Assembly (NCBI RefSeq): GCF_003095375.1
Contig: NZ_QEHR01000005.1
Coordinates: 1 to 64,000 of the forward strand
Direction: 5' to 3'
DNA from: Marixanthomonas spongiae
Lineage (GTDB): Bacteria > Bacteroidota > Bacteroidia > Flavobacteriales > Flavobacteriaceae
Length of the DNA: 64,000 nucleotides
The position numbers and the translations under genes were made by a program. This document shows positions 7,644 to 16,464 of the stretch, one piece after another. Position 1 is the first letter of the stretch; the number at the start of each line of letters is the position of its first letter. The notes below the pieces were generated by a model that saw only the letters and a list, made by a program, of their open reading frames with translations, was not told the origin of the DNA and made no database searches.

Positions 7644-9116
7644 ATGAAGAAATTAATGTTAAGCGCAGCAGCGCTAATGATTGGAGCGATAGGTTTCGCT
7701 CAGGTAACCGACACCGATGGAGATTTGTCTCCATCTCCTAATGTGGTAGCGCCACTTCCTAATGCCGCTGCAGGTGCAAATACGGGTGAGTCCGTGCAAA
7801 ATGGTAACGACAACCGCGTATGGGTACGTCAAGCTGGTACTAGCCAATCGGTTTATACCAATCAAAGTGATGGATCGGGCATTGGTGGTAATTTGGCCAA
7901 AGTAATGCAAACTGGAGCAGTATCTGCTGCTAGTGGTGTTGCCAATGCGGCAGATACCCGTCAACAAGGTACTGAAAACCAGAGCAACACTATTCAAGAA
8001 GGTGATGCTAACGAAGCTGTGACGCGTCAAGGTATGAACGACGATGGCAGTACTGGTAATAAAGCTAGAATTCGCCAGGGTACAGGACAACAAGCTCAAG
8101 ATAACTTTGCTGCGATAGACCAAGATGGTGATGGCAACCTTGCAAGCACTAGACAAACGTATGATAACAGTGATGCGTGGACCCAACAGGTTGGTGATGA
8201 AAACAAGTCGATGATTGTACAAAATGCCAGCCCTAACCAGTCTGATGGACATTATGCATCAGTTGAGCAACAAGGTGACTTAAATGAGTCTTTTGTTGAC
8301 CAACGCGGTAACGGTGCTCGTAACTCTGCTTACCTATTACAAGTAGGTGATGAGAACCAGTCTAAGCAATACCAAATAGCCACTGACGGCAAAGGAGGTA
8401 CTGGTAACGACGCTTTGGTTGTACAAGGTGACGGTACGGTTGGTACAAATTTGATAGGTTCGATTTGGATCGGTCAATTATTGCCAATCGATAATATTGC
8501 CAATGGATCGTTCAACCCAGGTTCTGACCGTGCTGCAGCTTTCCAAAGACAAGAAGGTGCCGGTAACGATGCCGAAGCACACCAATTTGGTGAAGACAAC
8601 TACTCTGAGCAACGTCAAACAGGTGATAACAACGATGCTTTTGTAGTGCAAAATGCGTATGGTAATCCTAATGGGAATTCCAACTATGCAAAACAATTGC
8701 AAGTAGGTAATGATAACCAAGCAGGTATTGGTCAAAATGGTACTGGTCATAAAGCATACCAGCGTCAGTATGACAACAATAACATTGCAATGTCAACTCA
8801 GAGAGGACAAGACAACTTGGTTAATACTTACCAAGATGGTGACTTTAACCACGCTACAACAGGGCAGCGCGGTCAAGACAACCAGATATTATTGGTTCAA
8901 AGAGGAGGGCACAGCTACAGCGTAACGCAAAACTTACCAAACGGTACTCCAGTAGGTATGCCTAACGGTGGTAATGTAGCCGATATCCTTCAGTTAGGAC
9001 CTAATGGTGACTTCGCAAACGATGGAATCGATTGTACATTTGACCCAGAGATGGATCTTGATATGGATTACAGCATTCCAGACATCTCTATCGATGATGT
9101 ATGTCCAGGTTGCTAA
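7644..9116 (+). CDS. CsgA-like curlin, major amyloid subunit candidate
   Basis: A 490-aa secreted protein. The signal peptide is MKKLMLSAAALMIGAIGFAQ. The body is a chain of imperfect curlin repeats of about 20-25 residues, with the N-x5-Q spacing (GDENQSKQYQ, GEDNYSEQRQ, GDNNDAFVVQ). These stack as a beta-solenoid in known curli. It is about three times longer than E. coli CsgA. The last ~35 residues are acidic and hold three Cys (DCTFD and VCPGC), which is unlike the repeats. First gene of the curli operon; secretion would go through the CsgG pore encoded downstream. Confidence 0.9.
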   Translation: MKKLMLSAAALMIGAIGFAQVTDTDGDLSPSPNVVAPLPNAAAGANTGESVQNGNDNRVWVRQAGTSQSVYTNQSDGSGIGGNLAKVMQTGAVSAASGVANAADTRQQGTENQSNTIQEGDANEAVTRQGMNDDGSTGNKARIRQGTGQQAQDNFAAIDQDGDGNLASTRQTYDNSDAWTQQVGDENKSMIVQNASPNQSDGHYASVEQQGDLNESFVDQRGNGARNSAYLLQVGDENQSKQYQIATDGKGGTGNDALVVQGDGTVGTNLIGSIWIGQLLPIDNIANGSFNPGSDRAAAFQRQEGAGNDAEAHQFGEDNYSEQRQTGDNNDAFVVQNAYGNPNGNSNYAKQLQVGNDNQAGIGQNGTGHKAYQRQYDNNNIAMSTQRGQDNLVNTYQDGDFNHATTGQRGQDNQILLVQRGGHSYSVTQNLPNGTPVGMPNGGNVADILQLGPNGDFANDGIDCTFDPEMDLDMDYSIPDISIDDVCPGC

Positions 9117-9149
9117 GCCCTTGGCTTAAGTAAGTCTAAATAATTTCAG

Positions 9150-9185
9150 AAGGAGGGCTCATAATAATATGATGTCCTCCTTTTC
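9150..9185 (+). terminator. Partial terminator between csgA-like and csgB-like genes
   Basis: AAGGAGG (9150-9156) pairs with CCTCCTT (9176-9182) with a further inner stem, followed by a short T run. It probably lets the major subunit be transcribed more than the assembly genes. Confidence 0.6.
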
Positions 9186-9231
9186 ATAAAAAACAATGGT
9201 TATTACATAATAATTTTATATATTTAATATT

Positions 9232-9753
9232 ATGAAAAATTTAACAAGCATTTTTTTTCTTACAGCGCTTTTTGTGAGTTCAGTAGCATTTTCACAAACG
9301 TATAAAAACGAAAAAACCGAAAATGAGAAAACAGGAGAGGCTCAAGCGGTGACGCCAGAATTGTTTAAATCGTTGGGCATTGATAATTCACCTAACCCGA
9401 AGAACGCGACCTTGACCGACAATACCGTTTTTATTCGGCAAATTGGCGAAGGTAATCGCGCCGCCATTAATACCGATACCAATGCCAGTGAAATCAATTT
9501 GGTTCAAAATGGAGTTCAAAATGGTGCTGATTTAGATTATACCGCAAACACCATTTTCACCGATGTACGCCAAAATGGCAATTATAACTTTGTAAAGGAT
9601 TTTGTGTATGATCGCAACGTAGATGCCGCACTGGAACTTACCCAAGAAGGTGGAAACTATTTTGAACGCTTTGGTACCAATGATCTTACAAAATCGTTGA
9701 AATTTAAACAAACCGAAAATTCTCCCGACATTATTATACGAAGTTATCAATAA
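9232..9753 (+). CDS. CsgB-like curlin-repeat protein (minor subunit or nucleator)
   Basis: A 173-aa secreted protein with signal peptide ending VAFSQ. It holds a few curlin-type strands with N-x5-Q or related spacing (VFIRQIGEGNRAAIN, INLVQNGVQNG, DVRQNGNYNFVKD). The small size, few repeats and position after the major subunit fit a nucleator role as for CsgB. Sequence identity to CsgB is low, so the exact role is inferred from context. Confidence 0.75.
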   Translation: MKNLTSIFFLTALFVSSVAFSQTYKNEKTENEKTGEAQAVTPELFKSLGIDNSPNPKNATLTDNTVFIRQIGEGNRAAINTDTNASEINLVQNGVQNGADLDYTANTIFTDVRQNGNYNFVKDFVYDRNVDAALELTQEGGNYFERFGTNDLTKSLKFKQTENSPDIIIRSYQ

Positions 9754-9766
9754 GCCAGATTTTATT

Positions 9767-10540
9767 TTGAAATTAAAACCCTTTATTCTACTTACCTGTT
9801 TATTAGTTGGTGCCGTACCTACAGTCTCCCTTCATGCACAATTTTATAACAAAGAAGTAAAAGCCGAAATCCTGATTGAAAAAAACAGTGAATTTACCAC
9901 TTTCAAAGCATCAGCAGAAAACTTGACCCCGTCTGATTATTCCTTACAATATGATTTTATGGTCTTTAAGACCGGTGCAAACGGCAATACCTCAAAGAGT
10001 AACCAAGTCCACGATTTCTTTATAAAAGGTAATGATAAAATCCTTCTTTCTCAGGTGAACATTAATTATAACGAAGAAGGAAAAATCATTTTGGTACTGC
10101 TTCTTTACGATAAAGACGGCAAGCCCATTGGCAAAGACCGGATTGTTCTTGAGCATGGCGGAAAAACCGAACTGGATCCCCAACGCGAGCAAGTCGTTGC
10201 CCCCTCACAAGATCAAGCCAAACCCCAAGACGGGTTTATAATAAACGGCTTGGTGATTGAAGATACCTTAACCAAAGCTGGAAGAGACTTTTACCGGTAT
10301 TTTTATTCCGATTATTACAACAGGGGTATTATCTCGGCTAAAAACATTACCATAGAAGAGGCACCCGGAAGGGGCCGCACCACCAGAATAAGTGTTAAAG
10401 TGGGCGACGACTTGGTATGGCAGTTTTTTTCGCAGCCCAGAAAAGAGTTTTTAAAACAAATGGCCCGCACGGCCTTGGACCGTTCCATCGCCTATTTACA
10501 ACGCCTGCAACAACAAAAAGAACAAATAACCAGATATTAA
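9767..10540 (+). CDS. csgE: CsgE with an N-terminal CsgH/CsgC-like domain
   Basis: A 257-aa periplasmic protein starting at TTG (9767), since no ATG precedes the signal peptide (cleavage near LHAQ). Residues ~25-125 form a beta-rich domain; the pattern around MVFKTGANGNTSKSNQ and LLLYDKDGKPI resembles CsgH, a curli fibre inhibitor with the CsgC fold. Residues ~155-257 are CsgE (LVIEDTLTKAGRDFYRYFY, DDLVWQFFSQPRKEF). E. coli CsgE is about 129 aa and caps the CsgG pore, bringing subunits to it. A fused inhibitor-like domain would combine chaperone and gate; this is inference. Confidence 0.88.
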   Translation: MKLKPFILLTCLLVGAVPTVSLHAQFYNKEVKAEILIEKNSEFTTFKASAENLTPSDYSLQYDFMVFKTGANGNTSKSNQVHDFFIKGNDKILLSQVNINYNEEGKIILVLLLYDKDGKPIGKDRIVLEHGGKTELDPQREQVVAPSQDQAKPQDGFIINGLVIEDTLTKAGRDFYRYFYSDYYNRGIISAKNITIEEAPGRGRTTRISVKVGDDLVWQFFSQPRKEFLKQMARTALDRSIAYLQRLQQQKEQITRY

Positions 10541-10544
10541 ACTT

Positions 10545-10949
10545 ATGAAAATCCCAATCTATTTACTTTTTATTTTTTTTAGTTGTGCTCTAAGTGCACA
10601 ACAATTGACCTATAAGCCATTAAATCCAGCTTTTGGAGGCGATACTTTTAATTATAATTGGATGTTGAGTTCTGCCAATGCACAAAACGGATTTACTGCT
10701 CCAGGTAGGAATCGCGATCAACAATCAGATCTAGAACGTTTTGGTGAATCCCTGAACAGTCAGATTTTAAGCCAGATATCAAGACGGTTGCTGCAACAAC
10801 AAATAGAAGGTTTGGGCGATTTTACTGAGCCCGGCACCTTTACGTTTGGTACCTTGGCCATCGAGGTATTCGAGTCAGACGAAGGTTTGGTGATCAATAT
10901 CCTGGATACCTCAAATGGCGAACAAACACAAGTAATAGTTCCTAATTAA
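10545..10949 (+). CDS. csgF: Curli assembly factor CsgF
   Basis: A 134-aa protein with a signal peptide (ends LSAQ). It continues QQLTYKPLNPAFGG, the conserved CsgF opening that inserts into the CsgG pore in known structures, then the NYNWMLSSANAQNGF region. CsgF couples subunit export to nucleation at the cell surface. It starts 4 bases after csgE and ends 11 bases before csgG. Confidence 0.93.
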   Translation: MKIPIYLLFIFFSCALSAQQLTYKPLNPAFGGDTFNYNWMLSSANAQNGFTAPGRNRDQQSDLERFGESLNSQILSQISRRLLQQQIEGLGDFTEPGTFTFGTLAIEVFESDEGLVINILDTSNGEQTQVIVPN

Positions 10950-10960
10950 CCTAACTGTTT

Positions 10961-12334
10961 ATGCATAAAAAAGTTATACTGGTTTGTTTAACAGGCCTTG
11001 TTTTACTGGTAAGCTCGTGTAGCACCTACTTTAACCAGCCGTTGCAACAAACCCCATCGAGAGTTGGTGAGTTTTCAAAATCTACCCAAACGTTGCTTGA
11101 TCTTCCCGAAGCCGCAGACCCCGTTGAGGTTGCGGTTTACAATTTTAGCGACCAAACAGGGCAGTACAAGCCCGTGGAAAATGGAAGCACCTTCAGTACC
11201 GCCGTGACCCAAGGCGCTACGACTATTTTAATTAAAGCTTTGGAAGATTCTGGTTGGTTTATCCCAATTGAACGGGAAAATTTGAGCAACCTCTCTACCG
11301 AGCGTAGCATTATACGCAACACCAAACAGGAATACATTAAAAATCTGAACCCCAACGAGCCGCCATTACCACCGTTGCTGTATGCCGGGCTTTTGCTGGA
11401 AGGCGGTATTGTTTCGTACGATACGAACATTGTTACCGGAGGTATTGGTGCCCGGTATTTTGGTATTGGCGGATCATCAAGGTACCGTCAAGACCGCATT
11501 ACCATTTATTTACGAGCCGTTTCTACCAGCAATGGCGAGATTTTGAAAACCGTGTATGTGTCAAAAACCATTTTGTCGCAATCGTTGGATGCCAGTTATT
11601 TCCGCTTTGTTAAATTTCAGCGTTTGTTAGAGGCCGAAACAGGGATTACCCGCAACGAACCACTACAGATAGCCGTAAAGGACGCCATTGAAAAAGCAGT
11701 GCACGACCTTATTGTAGAAGGAATAAAAGAACGGTTTTGGTCCACTAAAGAAGGAGCCGAAACCAACAAGCAGTTGGTGGAAAATTATACCAAGGAAAAA
11801 GAAGAACAAGAATCCATTGAGCTGTATAACCGCGTGTTTAAAAAACGAACCGCCAAAAGAAACTTAAGCCTGTCGGGAGGGGTTTCTTTAATCGATGCCG
11901 ATTATGCCAAAAAGAACGCTGGTTTTTTAGCGCGTTTGGGATATCAAGAAAAATTCACCCGTAATTTAGGATATGGTTTTTCTGGTTCGGTCATGCAATT
12001 GGATAGCGGAAAGCAATTTTCGGACATTTTCAGCGAAATAAATTTAAATGCCTATTTCGACATATTGCCTGATGATGATGTGGCCCCGTATATTTATGCA
12101 GGTGCAGGTGGGGTTTTTAATATGTCTGGAGCCTCCAACAAAGCCGCAGATACCTTCATAAAAATGCAGTATGGCGCCGGATTGAAATATTACCTTTCCC
12201 AACGGTTGGGCCTCAAGCTTTTTGCAGAGCACAATATTGTGTTCAGTGATGAGCTGGACCATGTAATCAACGGAAAAAGAAACGATTTTTATTTTAACTT
12301 CGGTCTTGGGCTGGATTATTATTTTGACTTTTAG
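10961..12334 (+). CDS. csgG: CsgG curli pore with C-terminal beta-barrel extension
   Basis: A 457-aa outer-membrane lipoprotein (lipobox LLVSSC, Cys20). Residues ~20-275 are CsgG: VAVYNFSDQTGQYKP, FSTAVTQGATTILIKAL, GGIGARYFGIGGSSRY, SKTILSQSLDASYFRF. E. coli CsgG stops at about 277 aa. Here a linker (~275-300) is followed by ~155 residues of alternating strands (LSLSGGVSLI, PYIYAGAGGVF, FYFNFGLGLDYYFDF), like a small outer-membrane barrel. In the constriction loop, the E. coli Y-P-A-S-N-F segment is V-E-N-G-S-T-F, so only the Phe is kept. CsgG forms the nonameric curli secretion channel. Confidence 0.93.
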   Translation: MHKKVILVCLTGLVLLVSSCSTYFNQPLQQTPSRVGEFSKSTQTLLDLPEAADPVEVAVYNFSDQTGQYKPVENGSTFSTAVTQGATTILIKALEDSGWFIPIERENLSNLSTERSIIRNTKQEYIKNLNPNEPPLPPLLYAGLLLEGGIVSYDTNIVTGGIGARYFGIGGSSRYRQDRITIYLRAVSTSNGEILKTVYVSKTILSQSLDASYFRFVKFQRLLEAETGITRNEPLQIAVKDAIEKAVHDLIVEGIKERFWSTKEGAETNKQLVENYTKEKEEQESIELYNRVFKKRTAKRNLSLSGGVSLIDADYAKKNAGFLARLGYQEKFTRNLGYGFSGSVMQLDSGKQFSDIFSEINLNAYFDILPDDDVAPYIYAGAGGVFNMSGASNKAADTFIKMQYGAGLKYYLSQRLGLKLFAEHNIVFSDELDHVINGKRNDFYFNFGLGLDYYFDF

Positions 12335-12363
12335 AAACACGTAAACGCAAAGCAACCTACACG

Positions 12364-13887
12364 ATGAAAACAAAACACTACTATATTTTTTCCTTCTTGC
12401 TCTTTATAGCCTTTTTAAGCTGTAATGAAGACACTTTGGAAATTGAACGCAAAGGAACCATTATTGGAACAGTACTCGACAAAGAAACCGAAGAACCGTT
12501 GGAGAATGTGCAGATAACCACTAATCCCGCATCCACTACGGCAACAACAGATGAGAAAGGGGAGTTTACATTAAATAATATTTTAATTGATGATTATTCG
12601 GTACAGGCCGAACTCGATGGGTACCGCACCGGTTTTGAAGCCGTGAATGTCGTGGAAGATGGTATTTCTGAAGTGGTTATCAACTTAGAGGTGAAAGACG
12701 AAGACAACCAGCCTCCTTCTCAACCAATACTCGTATTTCCCGAAGACGGTGCTGAAGACGTTGAACTGGAGGTGCAATTTACTTGGGGAGCTTCCGATCC
12801 TGAAGACGACGATATTTTCTATACCTTAAAATTGCGCAACGGCAGTACCAGCGAGATGCAGGAGTTTGAAATTGAAAAAGACACCTTTTTTATTGTTGAC
12901 AACCTGCAACTGGCCACGAATTATTTTTGGCAGGTATCGGCCAAAGATGAAGATAGCGAGGCTGTAGAGTCGGCCATAAGTGAGTTCAAGACGTTGACCA
13001 CGCCCAACAACCCTTACTTTTTTGTTAAAAAAGAAGACAATAACAATGTTATTTATTCGGGTAATGCAGATAATGATACTATAACGAACACGGTGGACCA
13101 AAACCTGTTTAAGCTAACAAATGAAAATACCAACAGTTTTAAGCCAAAAAAGAACAATACATTGCAACGGTTGGCTTTTTTACGAACTGTAGGCGGTGAT
13201 ACCCATTTATTTACCATGAACCTGGACGGAACAAATGTGGATCAAATTACCTCCACGGTACCGGTAGCCGGTTTTAGACAAGAGCAGATATCCTACACCT
13301 GGTCTGACGATGGCGCTTTTTTATACTATCCTTATTTCGATAAACTGTACCGTATAAACAACGATGGCAGTAACCGTACCTTGGTGTACAGCACAGCTGA
13401 TGGGTCCTTTATCTCGGAAGTGGAAATACCGGAATTCGATACTGATTTACTGTTGTTGAAAACCAATGACAACCGTGGGTATAACGTCCGGATTTTTACC
13501 TACAGGCTATCGGCCAATGCCGAAGAGACCGTGATACTGGAAAATGTTGATGGCGCTGCGGGTGCCATAGATATAACCGCCAATGCCGATAGGGTGTTGT
13601 ATTCGCAAGATATTTCCGGCTCAGAAAATTCAGTGTACCGGCAATTTACGGCTAGGATGTTTTTATATGATATTGCTTCGGGAGATCCAGCCGTCATGAT
13701 AGATACCGATGTAGATCCTGGGGATAACGAATTGCAATGCCGCTTTTCACCAACCGAAGGAGGCGTTATCTTTACCCGTGTGGGCAATAATTTTGGTGCT
13801 GTCCCTGACATATTTACCAAGGTATTCGGCTCAGACATTAATGACAATAAAACTTTTACCAAAGCCTCTATGCCCGACTGGGAATAA
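12364..13887 (+). CDS. Curli-operon lipoprotein: carboxypeptidase-regulatory, FN3-like and TolB-like domains
   Basis: A 507-aa lipoprotein (AFLSC, Cys20). In order: a carboxypeptidase-regulatory-like beta-sandwich (~30-110, GTVLDKETEEPLENVQI), a fibronectin III-like domain (~118-210, PPSQPILVFPEDGAEDVE), and a TolB-like beta-propeller (~225-505; repeats such as MNLDGTNVDQIT and INNDGSNRTLVY). It starts 29 bases after csgG and is followed by the operon terminator, so it is probably made with curli. A surface anchoring or matrix role is plausible; function is not known. Confidence 0.8.
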   Translation: MKTKHYYIFSFLLFIAFLSCNEDTLEIERKGTIIGTVLDKETEEPLENVQITTNPASTTATTDEKGEFTLNNILIDDYSVQAELDGYRTGFEAVNVVEDGISEVVINLEVKDEDNQPPSQPILVFPEDGAEDVELEVQFTWGASDPEDDDIFYTLKLRNGSTSEMQEFEIEKDTFFIVDNLQLATNYFWQVSAKDEDSEAVESAISEFKTLTTPNNPYFFVKKEDNNNVIYSGNADNDTITNTVDQNLFKLTNENTNSFKPKKNNTLQRLAFLRTVGGDTHLFTMNLDGTNVDQITSTVPVAGFRQEQISYTWSDDGAFLYYPYFDKLYRINNDGSNRTLVYSTADGSFISEVEIPEFDTDLLLLKTNDNRGYNVRIFTYRLSANAEETVILENVDGAAGAIDITANADRVLYSQDISGSENSVYRQFTARMFLYDIASGDPAVMIDTDVDPGDNELQCRFSPTEGGVIFTRVGNNFGAVPDIFTKVFGSDINDNKTFTKASMPDWE

Positions 13888-13911
13888 AATGATAACTGAC
13901 CAGATGCTTTC

Positions 13912-13946
13912 AAAAAAAAACGTCCCAAATTTCCGGGACGTTTTTT
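13912..13946 (+). terminator. Curli operon terminator
   Basis: AAAAAACGTCCC pairs with GGGACGTTTTTT around an 8-nt loop, with a T tail. Confidence 0.93.
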
Positions 13947-13952
13947 ATTGTC

Positions 13953-13960
13953 TATTTTTG
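13953..13960 (+). promoter_or_regulatory. purM -7 box
   Basis: TATTTTTG matches the Bacteroidota TAnnTTTG element 20 bases before the purM ATG. It comes right after the curli terminator. Confidence 0.6.
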
Positions 13961-13979
13961 CAGTTGAAAACACGTTGCT

Positions 13980-15173
13980 ATGAGTCAGGAAATTTCAAAA
14001 CGATATGCCAAGCGTGGTGTTTCGGCTTCAAAAGAAGACGTACACAGCGCAATCAAGAATGTGGATAAAGGGTTGTTTCCCAATGCCTTTTGTAAAATAG
14101 TTCCCGATTACCTTACGGGGGACGACGATCATTGTTTGGTCATGCATGCCGATGGGGCCGGGACAAAATCTTCCTTGGCCTATATGTATTGGAAAGAAAC
14201 CGGCGACCTCTCCGTATGGAAAGGGATCGCCCAAGACGCTTTGATAATGAACGTGGACGATCTGCTGTGTGTAGGAGCTACCGATAATATCATGCTGTCT
14301 TCTACCATAGGGCGCAACAAAAATATGATTTCTGGCGAAGTGATTTCGGCCATTATCAACGGAACAGAAGAGTTGATTTCAGATTTACAAAAACATGGCG
14401 TGTCCATCCATTCCACTGGAGGCGAAACGGCCGATGTAGGCGATTTAGTACGCACCATAATTGTAGATTCCACAGTTACCGCACGGATGAAACGAGGCGA
14501 TGTTATAGACAATGCAAACATTAAAGCCGGTGATGTTATAGTGGGACTATCCTCCTTTGGTAAGGCTACTTACGAAACCGAATATAACGGCGGAATGGGG
14601 AGTAATGGTCTCACCTCTGCAAGACACGATGTATTTCATAATTATTTAGCAGAAAAATACCCGGAAAGTTTTGATGCTTCTGTCCCTCAAGATTTGGTCT
14701 ATTCTGGATCCAAAAAATTGACCGATGCAATCGCTGAAACATCTTTAGACGCTGGAAAACTGGTTCTGTCTCCAACCCGAACCTATGCGCCGGTCATTAA
14801 AAAAATCTTATCGAAGTTTACCAATGAACAGATTCATGGAATGGTGCATTGCAGTGGCGGGGCACAGACCAAGATACTTCACTTTGTTGAAAATCTCCAT
14901 ATTATAAAAGACAATTTATTTGAGGTTCCGCCTTTGTTCCAGCTTATTCAACAGGAAAGCAAAACCGATTGGAAAGAAATGTACCAAGTGTTCAATATGG
15001 GACACCGTATGGAGTTGTACGTTCCCAAGGAAATAGCTTCAGAAATTATTGATATCTCCAAATCTTTTGATGTTGATGCGCAGATAGTTGGGAGCGTAGA
15101 AGCCATGCCTGCCGTCAAGCAGGAAAAAAAATTGACAATAAACACTGTTCAAGGTAGTTTTGTGTATAGTTAA
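13980..15173 (+). CDS. purM: Phosphoribosylformylglycinamidine cyclo-ligase (AIR synthase)
   Basis: A 397-aa PurM-type enzyme that converts FGAM to AIR with ATP in purine synthesis. It shows the family opening RYAKRGVSASKEDVHSAI, the ATP/Mg region HADGAGTKSSLAYMY, DDLLCVGA, STGGETADVGD, and the C-terminal AIRS domain with MVHCSGGAQTKI. It is longer than E. coli PurM (345 aa), as is usual for the Bacteroidota form. ATG at 13980 follows the -7 box closely. A second AIRS-superfamily function cannot be fully excluded. Confidence 0.88.
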   Translation: MSQEISKRYAKRGVSASKEDVHSAIKNVDKGLFPNAFCKIVPDYLTGDDDHCLVMHADGAGTKSSLAYMYWKETGDLSVWKGIAQDALIMNVDDLLCVGATDNIMLSSTIGRNKNMISGEVISAIINGTEELISDLQKHGVSIHSTGGETADVGDLVRTIIVDSTVTARMKRGDVIDNANIKAGDVIVGLSSFGKATYETEYNGGMGSNGLTSARHDVFHNYLAEKYPESFDASVPQDLVYSGSKKLTDAIAETSLDAGKLVLSPTRTYAPVIKKILSKFTNEQIHGMVHCSGGAQTKILHFVENLHIIKDNLFEVPPLFQLIQQESKTDWKEMYQVFNMGHRMELYVPKEIASEIIDISKSFDVDAQIVGSVEAMPAVKQEKKLTINTVQGSFVYS

Positions 15174-15193
15174 CCATTGCTTGTTTTTTTTTG

Positions 15194-16309
15194 ATGAAAC
15201 GCTACATAATTTTATTATTGTTGCTATGGCCTGTAATTGCCTTGGCTCAAGAAGATAACCAAAGGGGCTATGTTTTTATGGTCAATACCCTACATGCAGA
15301 AAACCCTGTGATCTTTAAAACGCCTGTTGTTGAAAATAACAAAAGGGAACCTGTTTTTATGAGTAGCAGCTTGCAACCTAAAGATCCCGTTTTTTTCCGT
15401 GTAGCCTTAAAACAAAGGCCTATTAAAAGAAGTGTGTACGGTTTTGTGAAACCCACCTTATGGGGATCGTACAATAAAATAGGCGTAAATGTTAGCGAAG
15501 TGGCTTTCGTAAATTGGAATGCGGGAGGAGTAAGCTCAGTTTCAGGTTTGATAAACGTAGATTTAAAACGAACCTATAAAACCAAAAATACCCGTTGGAG
15601 AAATGAATTGTTGGCCAAATACGGTGTAAACAAGCAAAAAGAACTGGGTTGGCGCAAAACCGAGGATAATATTGAACTGAACAGTTCTTTCGGTTTCAGG
15701 AACGACAGCCTTACCAACCTTTATTATACGGCAAAACTGCGATTTTCCACTCAATTTTCAAATGGGTATGAATATCCAGATATTTCAAACAGGATTTCCA
15801 CCATATTTTCCCCTGCTTATCTTTTTACAGGAATAGGGGCAGAGTATGGCGCGAATGACGAAAATTTCTCCATATATGCTTCTCCGCTTACCATGAAATC
15901 GACCTTGGTATTAGATCAGGAATTAGCCAATAATGGAGCTTTTGGTGTGAAGCCAGCGGTTAGGGATAGCGAAGGTAACGTTATAGAAGAAGGAGAGCAC
16001 CTGCTTACCCAAATGGGTATTTTGATCACCAATGAATATAAAGCCAAGATTGCAGAAAACATAACGTTATCGAATAAGTTGTCGCTATATACTGATTATT
16101 TGAACGATTTTGGCAATATCGACATCGATTGGGAAGTAGCCTTCAACTTTAAGGTGAACCATTTTGTGGTGGCCAATTTAGGATCGCATTTTATCTATGA
16201 CAACGACATAAAAATGCGAGTGGAAAATGCCGATGGCGAAACCATAGAAAAAGGCCCAGTAGCCCAATGGAAACAGCAACTGGGAATTGGAATAACAGTC
16301 GAGTTGTAG
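15194..16309 (+). CDS. DUF3078 outer-membrane protein
   Basis: A 371-aa secreted protein; signal peptide ends IALAQ. Residues ~85-371 match the DUF3078 pattern (WGSYNKIGVNVSEVAFVNWNAGGVSSVSGL, KTKNTRWRNELLAKYG). The rest is alternating amphipathic strands ending in a typical outer-membrane beta-barrel C-terminus (LGIGITVEL). ATG at 15194 is preferred over TTG at 15191. It starts 20 bases after purM. The substrate or role is unknown. Confidence 0.85.
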   Translation: MKRYIILLLLLWPVIALAQEDNQRGYVFMVNTLHAENPVIFKTPVVENNKREPVFMSSSLQPKDPVFFRVALKQRPIKRSVYGFVKPTLWGSYNKIGVNVSEVAFVNWNAGGVSSVSGLINVDLKRTYKTKNTRWRNELLAKYGVNKQKELGWRKTEDNIELNSSFGFRNDSLTNLYYTAKLRFSTQFSNGYEYPDISNRISTIFSPAYLFTGIGAEYGANDENFSIYASPLTMKSTLVLDQELANNGAFGVKPAVRDSEGNVIEEGEHLLTQMGILITNEYKAKIAENITLSNKLSLYTDYLNDFGNIDIDWEVAFNFKVNHFVVANLGSHFIYDNDIKMRVENADGETIEKGPVAQWKQQLGIGITVEL

Positions 16310-16416
16310 CGCATTTGAATTTGTGTTCAACAAGGTTATTTTATTTAATTCATTTGTGCTTTTGAGACTTATGCAATTGAAATAGAAGCAAAAATAAATA
16401 TTCCTTCAAATTATCG

Positions 16417-16424
16417 TAAATTTG
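16417..16424 (+). promoter_or_regulatory. prfA -7 box
   Basis: TAAATTTG matches TAnnTTTG exactly, 40 bases before the prfA ATG. A small CCTG/CAGG hairpin (about 16431-16447) lies in the leader. Confidence 0.65.
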
Positions 16425-16464
16425 TAACCGCCTGTCCCAACGGCAGGTTGTGATAATAAAATAT

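Noticed and set aside
7674-8252. 192-codon minus-strand frame inside the curlin gene
   Set aside because: It mirrors the repetitive curlin codons and has no family features; the plus frame has a signal peptide and curlin repeats.
13500-13973. 157-codon minus-strand frame over the lipoprotein end and terminator
   Set aside because: It crosses the curli terminator and lies opposite the TolB-like propeller.
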